DNA of 64,000 nucleotides. Origin: Prorocentrum cordatum. Its lineage: Eukaryota > Sar > Dinophyceae > Prorocentrales > Prorocentraceae. The notes beneath the pieces are model-generated. The model was not told the DNA's origin, searched no databases, and worked only from the letters and a program-made list of their open reading frames with translations. Shown here one piece after another: positions 24,012-34,968 of this stretch. Every line of letters begins with the position of its first letter. Within the stretch, counting starts at the first letter, position 1. The translations under genes and the position numbers were made by a program. The DNA lies in the NCBI GenBank assembly GCA_963575745.1, contig CAUYUJ010014768.1:1-64000 (forward strand), read 5' to 3'.

Positions 24012-24302
24012 GCCGGAAGCTTCAGAGTAATTCCGTAGCGCTGAAGATTTTAAGAAAGCAGTTTTTTCGCAGCTCTAGACGAATATGAGGGTCTCTCTGT
24101 CTTGATATGAGCTGTCTAGATGCAATTTACTTTGAAAACACTAGGCGCAACCAACTCTATCTCGACATTAAAAAACATGTTTTCTCTTTTTCGAGAAATG
24201 CTCCTAGAAGCCGTCTCTTATGATGCAGAGAACTCTTACGCGTGCTAGGAGCTCTACGAGGTCCCCGGCGGTGCCCAGGTTGACGGTTCACCGCTGGCCA
24301 GT
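24012..24302 (+). mobile_element. Family II element, variant core
   Basis: After the stem-loop remainder, a family II-like core with GATATGAGCTGTCTAG runs to hairpin 24265-24297 (left GGCGGTGC, right TCACCGCTGG, imperfect). Ends GGCCAGT. Confidence 0.55.
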
Positions 24303-24686
24303 TCCGGAGCGCTGGAGAGCTAGTTGGCAAGAAAAATCTCGACGGACCTTTTGGTGACTTTTGGTCGGTGACAATTCGTTTAAGCTTTTTCCAGTTGTAT
24401 TCGATCTTATTCCCGCTCGCCATCTTGATGTCAGCTCGATCGGGTACCTTTTACTGCCAAAAAGCACACTGGCGGGATCGGCCGTTTCGAGTCATCTTGA
24501 TACGCGGTGTCGGTATTTTGCACTTAACTCGAGCTGTACGGCAGCTACAGAGCTGGTAAGACGCCTATCGCGAATTATGAGGCGCGTTCGCTCGTTGAAT
24601 GCAGAGATCTCAACTCGGTCTGCTAGCCGAGCTGATCCGTAAACCTATGTTGTAATAAAGGTTGACGGTTTACGCCGGCGCCCAGT
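24303..24686 (+). repeat. Short family I block with left hairpin arm deleted
   Basis: Leader and under two monomers, then a jump to GTTGTAATAAAGG and the right hairpin arm (to 24678). The GGAAGCTCTACGAG-hairpin left arm is missing. Confidence 0.7.
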
Positions 24687-25616
24687 AATTCCGGCGCGCT
24701 GGAGAGCTATTTGGCTCGAAAAAAGAACTGAACTTTTCACAACTTTTGGTCGGTTGAAAATTTTGTTCTCGAACTTCAACAATTCGTCTGAGCTCTAGTA
24801 TTTTTCCCGTGATATTCGATCTTATTCGCGCTCGCCATCTTGATCTCAGCTCGATCGGGTACCTTTTACTGCCAAAAAGCATTCTGGCGGGATCGGCCGT
24901 TTCGAGTCATCTTGATACGCGTTGTCGGTATTTTGCATTTAACTCGAGCTGTAGCACAGCTACAGAGCTGGTAAGCACAGCTAATGGATGTAGAATGATT
25001 AGGTGCGTTCGCCTGTTGAATCCAGAGCCCTGAACTCGGTTTGCTAGCCGAGCCAAGTCCGCAAACCTATTCGTATCAATCAAGTCATCTTGATTCGCAC
25101 TGTCGGTATTCTGAACTTAACTCGAGATATAGGATAGCTACAGAGCTGGTAAGCACGCCTCATCGACTCAGAATGATCAGGCGCGTTCGGCTGTTCAACC
25201 AGAGGTCTGAACTCGTTCTGCTAGCCGAGCCAGGTCCGCAACCCTATTCGTATCATTCGAATCATCTTGATAGGCGCTCTCGGTTTCCTGTACTTAACTC
25301 GAGCAATAGGACAGCTACAGGGCTGATAGTTACAGAAACCGATTCAGAATCATCAGCTGCGTTTGTCTGTCGAATCCAGAGCTCTGAACTCGGTCTGCTG
25401 CGCGATCCAGAGTCACGAAACTGTTCGTATTCTTCCAGTCATCTTGAGAGCTACTGTCGGCGTTCTGCATTTAACTCGGGCTGTAGGGAGGCTGCAGGGC
25501 GGGTAATCACAGGAATCGATTCGGAGACATCAGACGCGTCCGTCTGTCGCATTCTGCAATTTTTTTCGACATCATATGTTGTAACAAAGGTTGACGGTTT
25601 ACCGCCGGCGCCCAGT
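24687..25616 (+). repeat. Family I block, four monomers, left hairpin arm deleted
   Basis: Stretch, leader and four monomers. The end reads ATATGTTGTAACAAAGG, lacking the same segment as the copy ending at 24686. Right arm 25599-25608. Confidence 0.75.
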
Positions 25617-26885
25617 AATTCCGGCGCGCTGGAGAGCTAGTTGGCTCGAAAAAAAGAACTGAATTTTTCACAACTTTTGGTTGGTTGAAAATTTTGTTCT
25701 CGAAATTCAACAATTCGTTTGAGCTCTAGTATTTTTTCCCGTGATGTTCGATCTTATTCCCGCTCGCCATCTTGATCTCAGCTCGATCGAGTATCTTTTA
25801 TTGCCAAAAAGCACACTGGCGGGATCGGCCGTTTCGAGTCATCTTGATACGCGTTGTCGGTATTTTGTACTTAACTCGAGCTGTAGGGCAGCTACAGTAC
25901 TGGTAAGCACACCTATCGCACTCAGAATCATCAGGCGCGTTCGCCTGTTGAATCCATAGGTCTGAACTCGGTCTGCTAGCCGAGCTAGGTCCGCAAACCT
26001 ATTCGTATTATTCGAGTCAACTTGATACGCGTTGTCGGTATTTTCTACTTAACTCGAGCTGTAGGGCAGCTACAGTGCTGGTAAGCACACCTATCGCACT
26101 CAGAATCATCAGGCGCGTTCGCCTGTTGAATCCACAGGTCTGAACTCGGTCTGCTAGCCGAGCTAGGTCCGCAAACCTATTCGTATTATTCGAGTCAACT
26201 TGATACGCGTGGTGGGTATTTTGTACTTAATTCGAGCTGCAGGGCAGCTACAGAGCTGGTAAGCACATCCATCGCATTCAGAATCATCAGGCGCGTTCGC
26301 CTCTTGACTCCAGAGGTCTGAACTCGGTCTGCTAGCCGAGCTAGGTCCGCAAATCTATTCGTAGTATTCGAGTCATCTTGACAGACGCTCTCGGTTTTCT
26401 GTACTTAACTCGAGCTGTAGGGCAGCTACAGAGCCTACAGTCACAGAAATCGATTGGGAATTATCGGGCGCGTTTGTCTGTTGTATCGGGAGCTCTGAAC
26501 TAATCGATTTGCACACATTAGGCGCGTTCGTTGGTCGATTCGAGAGCTCAGAACTTGGTCTGCTGCTCGAAACAGGTCCGCGAAACTATTGTATTATTCG
26601 AGTCATCCTGAGAGATGCTGTCGGTTTTCTGCACTCAACTCGGGCTGTAGGGGGGCTGCAGGGCTGGCAATCACATGAGTCGATTCGCAGACATCAGACG
26701 CGTCCGCCTGTCGCATTGAGAGGTCTGAATTCGGTCTGATACTCGAACTGGGTTGCGAAACTGTTTGTTTTTCTGTTAGAGTCATCTTGAGAGGTCTGAA
26801 ATTGTTCCCACACTATATACTGTCAGGAAGCTCTACGAGTCCCCCGGCGGTAAGAAAGGTTGACGGTTTACCGCCGGCGCCCAGT
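25617..26885 (+). repeat. Family I block with the clearest 178-bp periodicity
   Basis: Anchor words (A)A(C/T)TCGAG lie at 25873, 26051, 26229 and 26407, exactly 178 bp apart. A shortened monomer and a final type precede hairpin 26844-26877. Confidence 0.85.
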
Positions 26886-27730
26886 TCGAGTCGTCTTGAA
26901 AGACGCTCTCGGTTTTCTGTACTTAACTCGAGCTGTAGGGCAGCTACAGAGCTGGTAAGCACACCTATCGCATTCAGAATTATCAGGCGCGTTCGCCTGT
27001 TGAATCCAGAGGTCTGAACTCGGTCTGCTAGCCGAGCTAGGTCCGCAAACCTATTCGTATTATTCGCGTCGTCTTGACAGACGCTCTCGGTTTTCTGTAC
27101 TAAACTCGAGCTGTAGGGCAGCTACAGGGCTCATTGTCACAGACATCGATGGGGCATCATCAGTCGCGTTCGTCTATTGAACCGAGAGCTCTGAACTCGG
27201 TCTGCTGCCCGAGCTAGGTTCGCGAAACTATTCGTATTGTCCGAATCATCTTGAGAAGTGCTCTCAATTTTCTGCACTCAACTCGTGCTGGGGGAGGGCT
27301 ACAGTGCTGCGGGTCACATATATCGATTTGCACACATCAGGCGCGTCTGTTGGTCGATTCCAGAGCTCCGAACTCGGTCTGCTGCTCGAACTAGGTCCGC
27401 GAAACTATTCTATTATTCGAGTCCATACTGTCGGTTTTCTCCACTTAACTCGGGCTGTAGGGGAGCTGCAAGGCTGGGAATCACATGAGTGGATTCACAG
27501 ACATCAGACGCGCCCGCCTGTCGCATTCAGAGGTCTGAACTCGGTTCGATACTCGAACTGGGTTGCGAAACTTTTTGTTTTTTGGTCAGAGTCATCTTGA
27601 GAGGTCTGGAATCGCTTGGGCTGAAAAACTAGTCGTTCTTTGGAGTTTTTTTCAACAGTATATACTGTGAGGAAGCTCTACGAGTCCCCCGGCGGTAAGA
27701 AAGGTTGACGGTTTACCGCCGGCGCCCAGT
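26886..27730 (+). repeat. Leaderless family I block, four monomers
   Basis: Starts inside a monomer (TTCGAGTCGTCTTGAAAGAC), so this is probably the resumed right half of an interrupted element. Terminal hairpin 27689-27722. Confidence 0.75.
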
Positions 27731-28071
27731 TGGCCGACCCGGCCTTAAGAGACAAAGTGGTGACTTTGGGTCGGTTTTGCTGAGATTTGAAAGATATTTG
27801 ACAATTCATCTTGAGAAACCATATTTTTCTCACGTGTAGTGGGTTATGCCGCGTCTGCCAGTAAAATTTTCAGGTCCGTAGCTGCAATATTACTATCGAA
27901 AGACTTGCAGGAACCGATTTTGGATGGAAACCGAAAACTCGTGATTTGTCCAGTTTTTCGGCTCTCGCTTCAGAAGCTTTCTTGATCTGTTCTGAGGAGC
28001 GCTGTGCAAGAAAAGAGCTCTACGAGGTGCCCGGCGGTAACCTGGTTGACGGTTTACCGCCGGTTCCCAGT
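27731..28071 (+). mobile_element. Family III element body
   Basis: Runs from TTGGCCGACCCGGCCTTAAG to GGTTCCCAGT, 341 bp. The core has GTAGTGGGTTATGCCGCG and AGGTCCGTAGCTGC. Terminal hairpin 28031-28063 with loop CCTGGTTGACGG. No gene. Confidence 0.75.
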
Positions 28072-28408
28072 TGGCCCAGCCGGCCGAGGCGGACAATGTG
28101 GCAACTTTTGGGTGGTTTTGCGAAAATTTGAAAGATATTTGACCATTTTTTTTGAAAAAGCAGATTTTTACGCCGAGCATTGGCATATGAACTCCTCCCT
28201 GACAGCAGCTCAGCTCTCTCGATGCATCTTTGCATGAGTTGACTTCTGGGAACTGAGCGAATATGAACATCGAAAAAATCGAATTTCAAGAATTTCGAAA
28301 AATCTACATTTTTTGATTCTGTGTCGATTCTCTGCACTCTTACTAGTGAGAGGAGCTCTACGAGGTTCCCGGCGGTGACCAGGTTGACGGTTCACCGCCG
28401 GCGCCAGT
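28072..28408 (+). mobile_element. Family II element body
   Basis: Runs from TTGGCCCAGCCGGCCGAGGC to GCGCCAGT. Terminal hairpin 28369-28401 with GGCGGTGA / TCACCGCC arms, a perfect example of the GA/TC stem type. Confidence 0.75.
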
Positions 28409-29466
28409 TCCGGAGCGCTGGAGAGCTAGTTGGCAAGAAAAATCTCGACGGACCTTTTGCTGACTTTTGGTCGGTTGAAAATTTTGTTCTCGAAATTCAA
28501 CAATTCGTTTGAGCTCTAGTATTTTTTCCCGTCATATTCGATCTTATTCCCGCTCGCCATCTTGATCTCAGCTCGATCGGGTACCTTTTACTGCCAAAAA
28601 GCGTCCCGGCGGGATCGGCCGTTTCGAGTCATCTTGATACGCGTTGTCGGTATTTTGTACTTAACTCGAGCTGTAGGGCAGCTACAGAGCTGGTAAGCAC
28701 ACCTATCGCATTCAGAATTATCAGGCGCGTTCGCCTGTTGAATCCAGAGGTCTGAACTCGGTCTGCTAGCCGAGCTAGGTCCGCAAACCTATTCGTATTA
28801 TTCGAGTCATCTTGACAGACGCTCTCGGTTTTCTGTACTTAACTCGAGCTGTAGGGCAGCTACAGGGCTCATTGTCACAGACATCGATGGGGAATCATCA
28901 GTCGCGTTCGTCTATTGAACCGAGAGCTCTGAACTCGGCCTGCTGCCCGAGCTAGGTTCGCGAAACTATTCGTATTGTCCGAATCATCTTGAGAAGTACT
29001 CTCAATTTTCTGCACTCAACTCGTGCTGGGGGAGGGCTACAGTGCTGCGGGTCACAGGAATCGATTTGCACACATCAGGCGCGTCTGTTGGTCGATTCCA
29101 GAGCTCGGAACTCGGTCTGCTGCTCGAACTAGGTCCGCGAAACTATTCTATTATTCGAGTCGATACTGTCGGTTTTCTGCACTTAACTCGGTCTGTAGGG
29201 GGGCTGCAGGGCTGGAATCACATGAGTGGATTCGCAGACATCAGACGCGCCCGCCTGTCGCATTCAGAGGTCTGAACTCGGTTCGATACTCGAGCTGGGT
29301 TGCGAAACTGTTTGTTTTTTGGTTAGAGTCATCTTGAGAGGTCTGAAATCGCCTGGGCTGAAAAACTAGTCGTTCTTTGGAGTTTTTTCCACACTATGTA
29401 CTGTCAGGAAGCTCTACGAGTCCCCCGGCGGTAAGAAAGGTTGACGGTTTACCGCCGGCGCCCAGT
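28409..29466 (+). repeat. Family I block, four monomers
   Basis: Stretch, leader, four monomers, hairpin 29425-29458. Confidence 0.8.
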
Positions 29467-30474
29467 TCCGGCGCGCTGGAGAGCTAGTTGCTCGAAAAAA
29501 AAGAATTGAACTTTTCAAATCTTTTGGTCGGTTGAAAATTTTGTTCTCGGAATTCAACAATTCGTTTGTGCTCTAGTATTTTTTCCCGTGATATTCGATC
29601 TTATTCCCGCTTGCCATCTTGATCTCAGCTCGATCGGGTACCTTTTACTGCCAAAAAGCACACTGGCGGGATCGGCCGTTTCGAGTCATCTTGATACGCG
29701 TTGTCGGTATTTTGTACTTTACTCGAGCTGTAGGACAGCTACAGAGCTGGTAAGCACAGCTAATCGATGTAGAATGATTAGGTGCGTTCGTCTGTTGAAT
29801 CCAGAGCTCTGAACTCGGTTTGCTAGCCGAGCTAGGTCCGCAAACCTATTCGTATTATTCAAGTCATCTTGATTCGCACTGTCGGTATTCTGAACTTACC
29901 TCGAGATATAGGACAGCTACAGAGCTGGTAAGCACGCCTCATCGGCTCAGAATCATCAGGCGCGTTCGGCTGTTGCAACCAGAGGTCTGAACTCGGTCTG
30001 CTAGCCGAGCCAGGTCCGCAAATCTATTCGTATCGAATCATCTTGATAGGCGCTCTCGGTTTCCTGTACTTAACTCGAGCTATAGGACAGCTACAGTGCT
30101 GATAGTTACAGAAACCGATTCAGAATCATCAGTCGCGTTTGTCTGTCGAATCCAGAGCTCTGAACTCGGTCTGCTGCGCGATCCAGAATCACGAAACTGT
30201 TTCTATTCTTGCAGTCAGCTTGAGAGCTACTGTCGGCGTTCTGCACTTAACTCGGGCTGTAGGGAGGCTGCAGGGCGGGTAATCACAGGAATCGATTTGG
30301 AAACATCAGACGCGTCCGTCTGTCGCATTCAGAGGTCTGAACTCGGTCTGATACTCGAGTTGGGCTGAAAAACTATTCGTTCTCTGCAATTTTTTTTCGA
30401 CATTATATGTTGTCAGGAAGCCCTACGAGTCCCCGGCGGTAACAAAGGTTGACGGTTTACCGCCGGCGCCCAGT
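29467..30474 (+). repeat. Family I block, four monomers
   Basis: Stretch, leader with an A-run, four monomers. Hairpin 30433-30466. The word before it is GGAAGCCCTACGAG, one base off the norm. Confidence 0.8.
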
Positions 30475-31563
30475 TGCTGGAAGCTAAGAGTAATTTCGGG
30501 GCGCTGGAGAGCTAGTTGGCAAGAAAAATCTCGACGGACCTTTTGGTGACTTTTGGTCGGTTGAAAATTTTGTTCTCGAAATTCAACCATTCGTTAGAGC
30601 TCTAGTATTTTTTCCCATGATATTCGATCTTATTCCGCTCGCCATCTTGATCTCAGCTCGATCGGGTACTTTTTTACTGCCAAAAAGCAGGCAGGCGGGA
30701 TCGGCCGTTTCGAGTCATCTTGATACGCGTTGTCAGTATTTTGTACTTAACTCGAGCTCTAGGGCAGCTTTAGAGCTGTTGAGCACGCCTATCGCATTCA
30801 GAATCATTAGGCGCGTTCGCCTGTTGAATCGAGAGGTCTGAACTCGGTCTGCTAATCGAGCTAGGTCCGCAACCCTATTTGTATTATTCGAGTCATCTTG
30901 ATAGACGCTCTGGGTTGGCGGTACCTAACTCGAGCTGTAGGACAGCTACAGAGCTCATAGTCATAGAAATCGATTGGGAGTCATCCGACGCGTTCGTCTG
31001 TTGAATCGATAGATCTGAACTTGGCCTGCTGTCCGAGCTAGATTCGCGATACTATTCGTATTCTCCGAATCATCTTGAGAAGTGCTCTCAATTTTCTGCA
31101 CTCAACTCGTGCTGGGAGAGGGCTACAGTGCGGCTGGTCACAGAAATCGATTCGGAGACATCAGGCGCGTGCGTCCGTCGAACCCAAAACTCGGAACTCG
31201 GCCTGCTGCTCGAACTAGGTTCGCGAAACTACTGTATTATTCGAGTCATCCTGAGAGATGCTGTCGGTTTTCTGCGTTGAACTCAGGCTGTAGGGGGGCT
31301 GCAGGGCTGGTAATCACATAAGTCGATTCGGAGACATCAGACGCGTCCGCCTGTCGTATTCAGAGGTCTGAACTCGGTTTGATATTCGAACTGTGTTGGG
31401 AAACTGTTTGTTGTTTTCTTAGAATCATCTTGAGAGGTCCGAAATCGCTTGGGCTGAAGAACTAGTCGTTCTCTTGAGTTTTTCCCCACGTTATATACTG
31501 TCAGGAAGCTCTACGAGTCCCCCGGCGGTAAGAAAGGTTGACGGTTTACCGCCGGCGCCCAGT
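30475..31563 (+). repeat. Family I block starting in the 5' stem-loop
   Basis: Begins TGCTGGAAGCTAAGAG, the right half of the 5' stem-loop, so it is the resumed part of an element interrupted within its loop. Four monomers, hairpin 31522-31555. Confidence 0.75.
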
Positions 31564-32738
31564 TCCGGGGCGCTGGAGAGCTAGTTGGCAAGGAAAATAT
31601 CGAGGGACCTTTTGCTGACTTTTGGTCGGTTGAAAATTTCATTCTCAAAATTCAACAATTCGTTTGAGCTCTAGTATTTTTTCCCGTGATATTCGATCTT
31701 ATTCCCGCTCGCCATCTTGATCTCAGCTCGATCGGGTACCTTTTACTGCCAAAAAGCACACGGGCGGGATCGGCCGTTTCGAGTCATCTTGTCACGCGTT
31801 GTCGGTTTTCTCAAGATAACTCGAGCTTCAGGACAGCTCAAGAGCTGGTAAGCACAGCTAATCGATTCAGAATGATCAGGCGCGTTCGCCTGTTGAAGCC
31901 AGAGGTCTGAATTCGGTCTGCTAGCCGAGCTAGGTGCGCAAACCTATTCGTATTATCCGAGTCATCTTGACAGACGCTCTCGGTTTTCTGTACTTAACTC
32001 GAGCTACAGGACAGCTAAAGAGCCGCTACGTACAGAATCTGATTCAGAATCATCAGCAGCCGTTGTCTGTTGAATGCAGAGCTCTGAACTCGGTCTGCTG
32101 CCCGATCTAGAATCGCGAAACTATTCGTATTGTTCGAGTCACTTGCGAGATACTGTCGGTTCTCTGCACTTAATTAACTCGGGCTGTAGGGGGGCTGCAT
32201 GGCAGGTAATCACTGGAATCGATTCGGAGACATCAGGCGCGTTCGCCTGCGGAATCCAGAGCTCCGACCTCGGTCTGTTGCCCGAACTAGGTCCGCGAAA
32301 CTATTCCTATTGTTCGAGTCATCCTGAGAGATGCTGTCGGTTTCCTGCACTTAACTCGGCTGCAGGGGGGGCTGCAGGGCTGGTAATCACAGGGATCGAT
32401 TCAGAGACATCAGGCGCGTCCGCCTGTCGCATGCAGAGGTCTGAACTCGGTCTGATGCTCGAACTAGGTTTGCCAAACTGTTCGTATTGTTCGAGTCATC
32501 TTGAGAGGTGCTGTCGATTTACGCACGTAACTCGGGCTGTAGGAGAGCTACAGAGCTCGTACAGAAGACAATCTAGAAGCATCGGCGGCGTTCGTCTTTT
32601 GCATCCGAGAGGTCTCAAATTGCCTGGGCTGAAAAAAAAATTTTTCTGTGTAATTTCTTTCGACATTATATGTTGTCAGGAAGCTCTATGAGTCCCCCGG
32701 CGGTAAGAAAGGTTGACGGTTTACCGCCGGCGCCCAGT
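31564..32738 (+). repeat. Family I block, five monomers
   Basis: Stretch, leader, five monomers in the usual type order, hairpin 32697-32730. Confidence 0.8.
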
Positions 32739-32785
32739 TGGCCAAGCCGGCCCGGGCGGACAATGTGATGACCTGGGGTCGGTTT
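32739..32785 (+). repeat. Family II/III 5' body fragment
   Basis: TTGGCCAAGCCGGCCCGGGC and the GGTCGGTTTTT that follows match the start of family II/III bodies. It is cut by the P copy that follows. Confidence 0.55.
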
Positions 32786-33080
32786 TTCCCGGAGAGCTCG
32801 CTGGGAGCTAAAGGGTTTAAGATTAGAAGCCGGACGGTGGTGTCCGCCAGGAGCTCCTTTCCGTCGCTCCCCAGGCCTCGCAGCGCCTCCGGCGGCCCGG
32901 CAACGTGTCCGGGAGAGCTTCCGGCAAGCTTCCGAGCGCGCCTGCATGCGTGCAGGCACGCGTGGAAGCGTTTCTGGCAGCGCTTCAGCAGCGCAGCAGG
33001 GGGGGCCCCCAGAGCTCTCCAGAAAAGATTCCCGTTCCCGAGAGGGTCTTTGCTCTTTGGGTTTTGGACGCTACCAAGAT
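32786..33080 (+). mobile_element. Family P element with degraded palindrome
   Basis: Starts TCCCGGAGAGCTCGC and ends GGTTTTGGACGCTACCAAG. The palindrome region is 32932-32965, with the left arm changed. It is inserted in a family II-like body after a T-run. Confidence 0.7.
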
Positions 33081-33172
33081 TCGAAGATGCCGAGAGATTA
33101 ACTCGTAGAGCTTCCCTTAGCAAGTTATTGCTGGAAGCTTAAGAGTAATTCGGGGTCGCTGGAGAGCTAGTA
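33081..33172 (+). repeat. Family I 5' stem-loop stump
   Basis: ACTCGTAGAGCTTCCCTTAG, stem-loop, then AATTCGGGGTCGCTGGAGAG up to a TA where the next element starts. It reads as the 5' stump of an interrupted family I copy. Confidence 0.6.
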
Positions 33173-33568
33173 CCTCGTAGAGCTCTTCGGCATCGATGAG
33201 CTAGAGGAATTCCGGCGCGGTGTGGAGCTAGTAGGCCTACCCGGCCAGAAAGGACAAAGTGGTAACTTTTGATCGGTTTTGCTAAGAGTTGAAAGATATT
33301 TGATAATTCATTTTAATACAGCAGATTTTCACTCCGAGCATTGACATATAAACTTCGTTCCCTGAGCAGCGCAGCTCTCTAGAGCCATTTTCAGTACCAG
33401 TTCGCTTGGAGCAACCGACTTCATGTAGACTCCGAAAAATCTCAACTGGAAGTTTTTGTAGAAAAGCTCCCAGAAGCTCTCGTTTTGATCCTGAGCTTTC
33501 TCACGGATGCAAGGAGCTCTACGGGGTTCCCGGCGGTGACCAGGTTGACGGTTCACCGCCGGCGCCAG
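33173..33568 (+). mobile_element. Full-length family II element
   Basis: This copy has both ends: 5' CCTCGTAGAGCTCTTCGGC with stem-loop and GAATTCCGGCGCGG stretch, the core, then AGGAGCTCTACGGGG, hairpin 33530-33562 and GCGCCAG. The 5' ACCTCGTAGAGCTC is the inverse of the 3' GAGCTCTACG(A/G)GG(T), so the ends are inverted repeats with the 3' one about 50 bp inside. About 396 bp, non-coding. Confidence 0.75.
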
Positions 33569-33768
33569 TTGCGCCGAGATAACAGCAGAGAAACATTCCT
33601 CAATACCAGCATGAAAAAATAAGAACTGTTGTTTTCGGTCGTACACAATATTGGTTCCCCCTCGTGTTTTTATCGAAATACTGAAGCTAGAGCCCTGAGG
33701 ATTTCACCATCGAAAAGGCCACGATTCACTGCATAGAATAAAATTCAAATTTTCAAAACGAAGGTCAA
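33569..33768. other. Unique AT-richer spacer at an orientation switch
   Basis: About 200 bp with no match I can see to the repeat families, lying between the last forward hairpin and the first reverse one. No gene seen. Confidence 0.6.
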
Positions 33769-34883
33769 ACTGGGCGCCGGCGGTAAACCGTCAACTTAGT
33801 TACCGCCGGGGGACTCGTAGAGCTTCCTGACAACAGATAAAGTCGAAAGAAATTACACAGAACAAATAGTTCTTCAGCCCAGGCAATTTCAGACCTCTCC
33901 TATGCAACAGCCGAACGCCCCCGATGCTTCTAGATTGTCTTCTGTGCGAGCTCTGTAGCTCTCCTACAGCTCGAGTTACGTGCGTAAATCGACAGCACCT
34001 CTCAAGATGGCTCGAACAATACGAATAGTTTGGCAAAGCAAGTTCGAGTATCAGACCGAGTTCAGACCTCTGCATGCGACAGGCGGACGTGTCTGACGTC
34101 TCTGAATCAATCCCTGTGATTACCAGCCCTGCAGCCCCCCCGCAGGCAGGAGCCGACAGCACCTCTCAGGATGACTCGAACAATAATAGTTTCGCAGACC
34201 TAGTTCGGGCAACAGACCGAGTTCGGAACCCTGGATTCCGCAGGCGAGCGCGCCTGATGTCTCCGAATCGATTTCAGTGATTACCAGCCATGCAGCCGCC
34301 CTACAGCCCGAATCAAGTGCAAAGAACCGACAGCATCTTGCAAGCGACTCGAACAATACGAATAGTTTCGCGATTCTAGATCGGGCAGCAGACCGATGTC
34401 AGAGCTCTGGATTTAAGAGATTCTGAATCAGATTCTGTACGTATCAGCTCCCCAGTTGTCCTGTAGCTCGAGTAAAGTACATAAAACCGAGAGCGTCTGT
34501 CAAGATGACTCGAATAATACGAATGGATTTGCGCACCTAGCTCGGCTAGGAGACCGAATTGAGACCTCTGGCTTCAACAGGCGAACCGCCTAATCATTCT
34601 GAGTCGATTAGCTGTGCTTAGCAGCTCTTTAGCTGTCCTCAAGCTCGAGTTGTCTTGAGAAAACCGACACCGCGTGACAAGATGACTCGAAACGGCCGAT
34701 CCCGCCCGTGTGCTCTTTTGCAGTAAAAGGTACCCCATCGTGCTGAGATCAAGATGGCGAGCGGGAATAAGATCGAATATCACGGGAAAAAAATTCTAGA
34801 GCTCAAACGAATTGTTGAATTTCGAGAAGCAGATTTTCAACCGACCAAAAGTCAGCAAAAGGTCCGTCGAGATTTTTCTTGCC
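33769..34883 (-). repeat. Family I block in reverse orientation
   Basis: Starts ACTGGGCGCCGGCGGTAA, the reverse complement of the family I 3' end; hairpin 33777-33809. Reversed monomers follow, and the reversed leader ends with GATTTTTCTTGCC at 34883. Confidence 0.8.
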
Positions 34884-34923
34884 TGACTTGGTCTATTGAG
34901 AGCTCTACGAGGGTCCCGGCGGT

Positions 34924-34936
34924 AACCTGGTTGACG
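34924..34936 (+). repeat. LINE target-site duplication, left copy
   Basis: AACCTGGTTGACG, part of the family III hairpin stem and loop. An identical copy is at 37408-37420. Confidence 0.9.
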
Positions 34937-34968
34937 CACGATGGTACAGCACATGTATCGTTATCTAG

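Noticed and set aside
25041-25640. A 199-codon open frame across family I monomers
   Set aside because: The 178-bp period is not a multiple of three and the product differs from monomer to monomer, so the openness is chance.
25873-26885. CRISPR array
   Set aside because: The 178-bp units are repeats throughout, with no short repeat/unique spacer pattern, and the context is eukaryotic.
28320-28408. Family II end as a tRNA-derived SINE (GGTTGACGGTTCACCGCC looks a bit like a T-arm and box B)
   Set aside because: No box A, no cloverleaf, no A-tail, and the clean nested insertion without long duplication does not fit retroposition.
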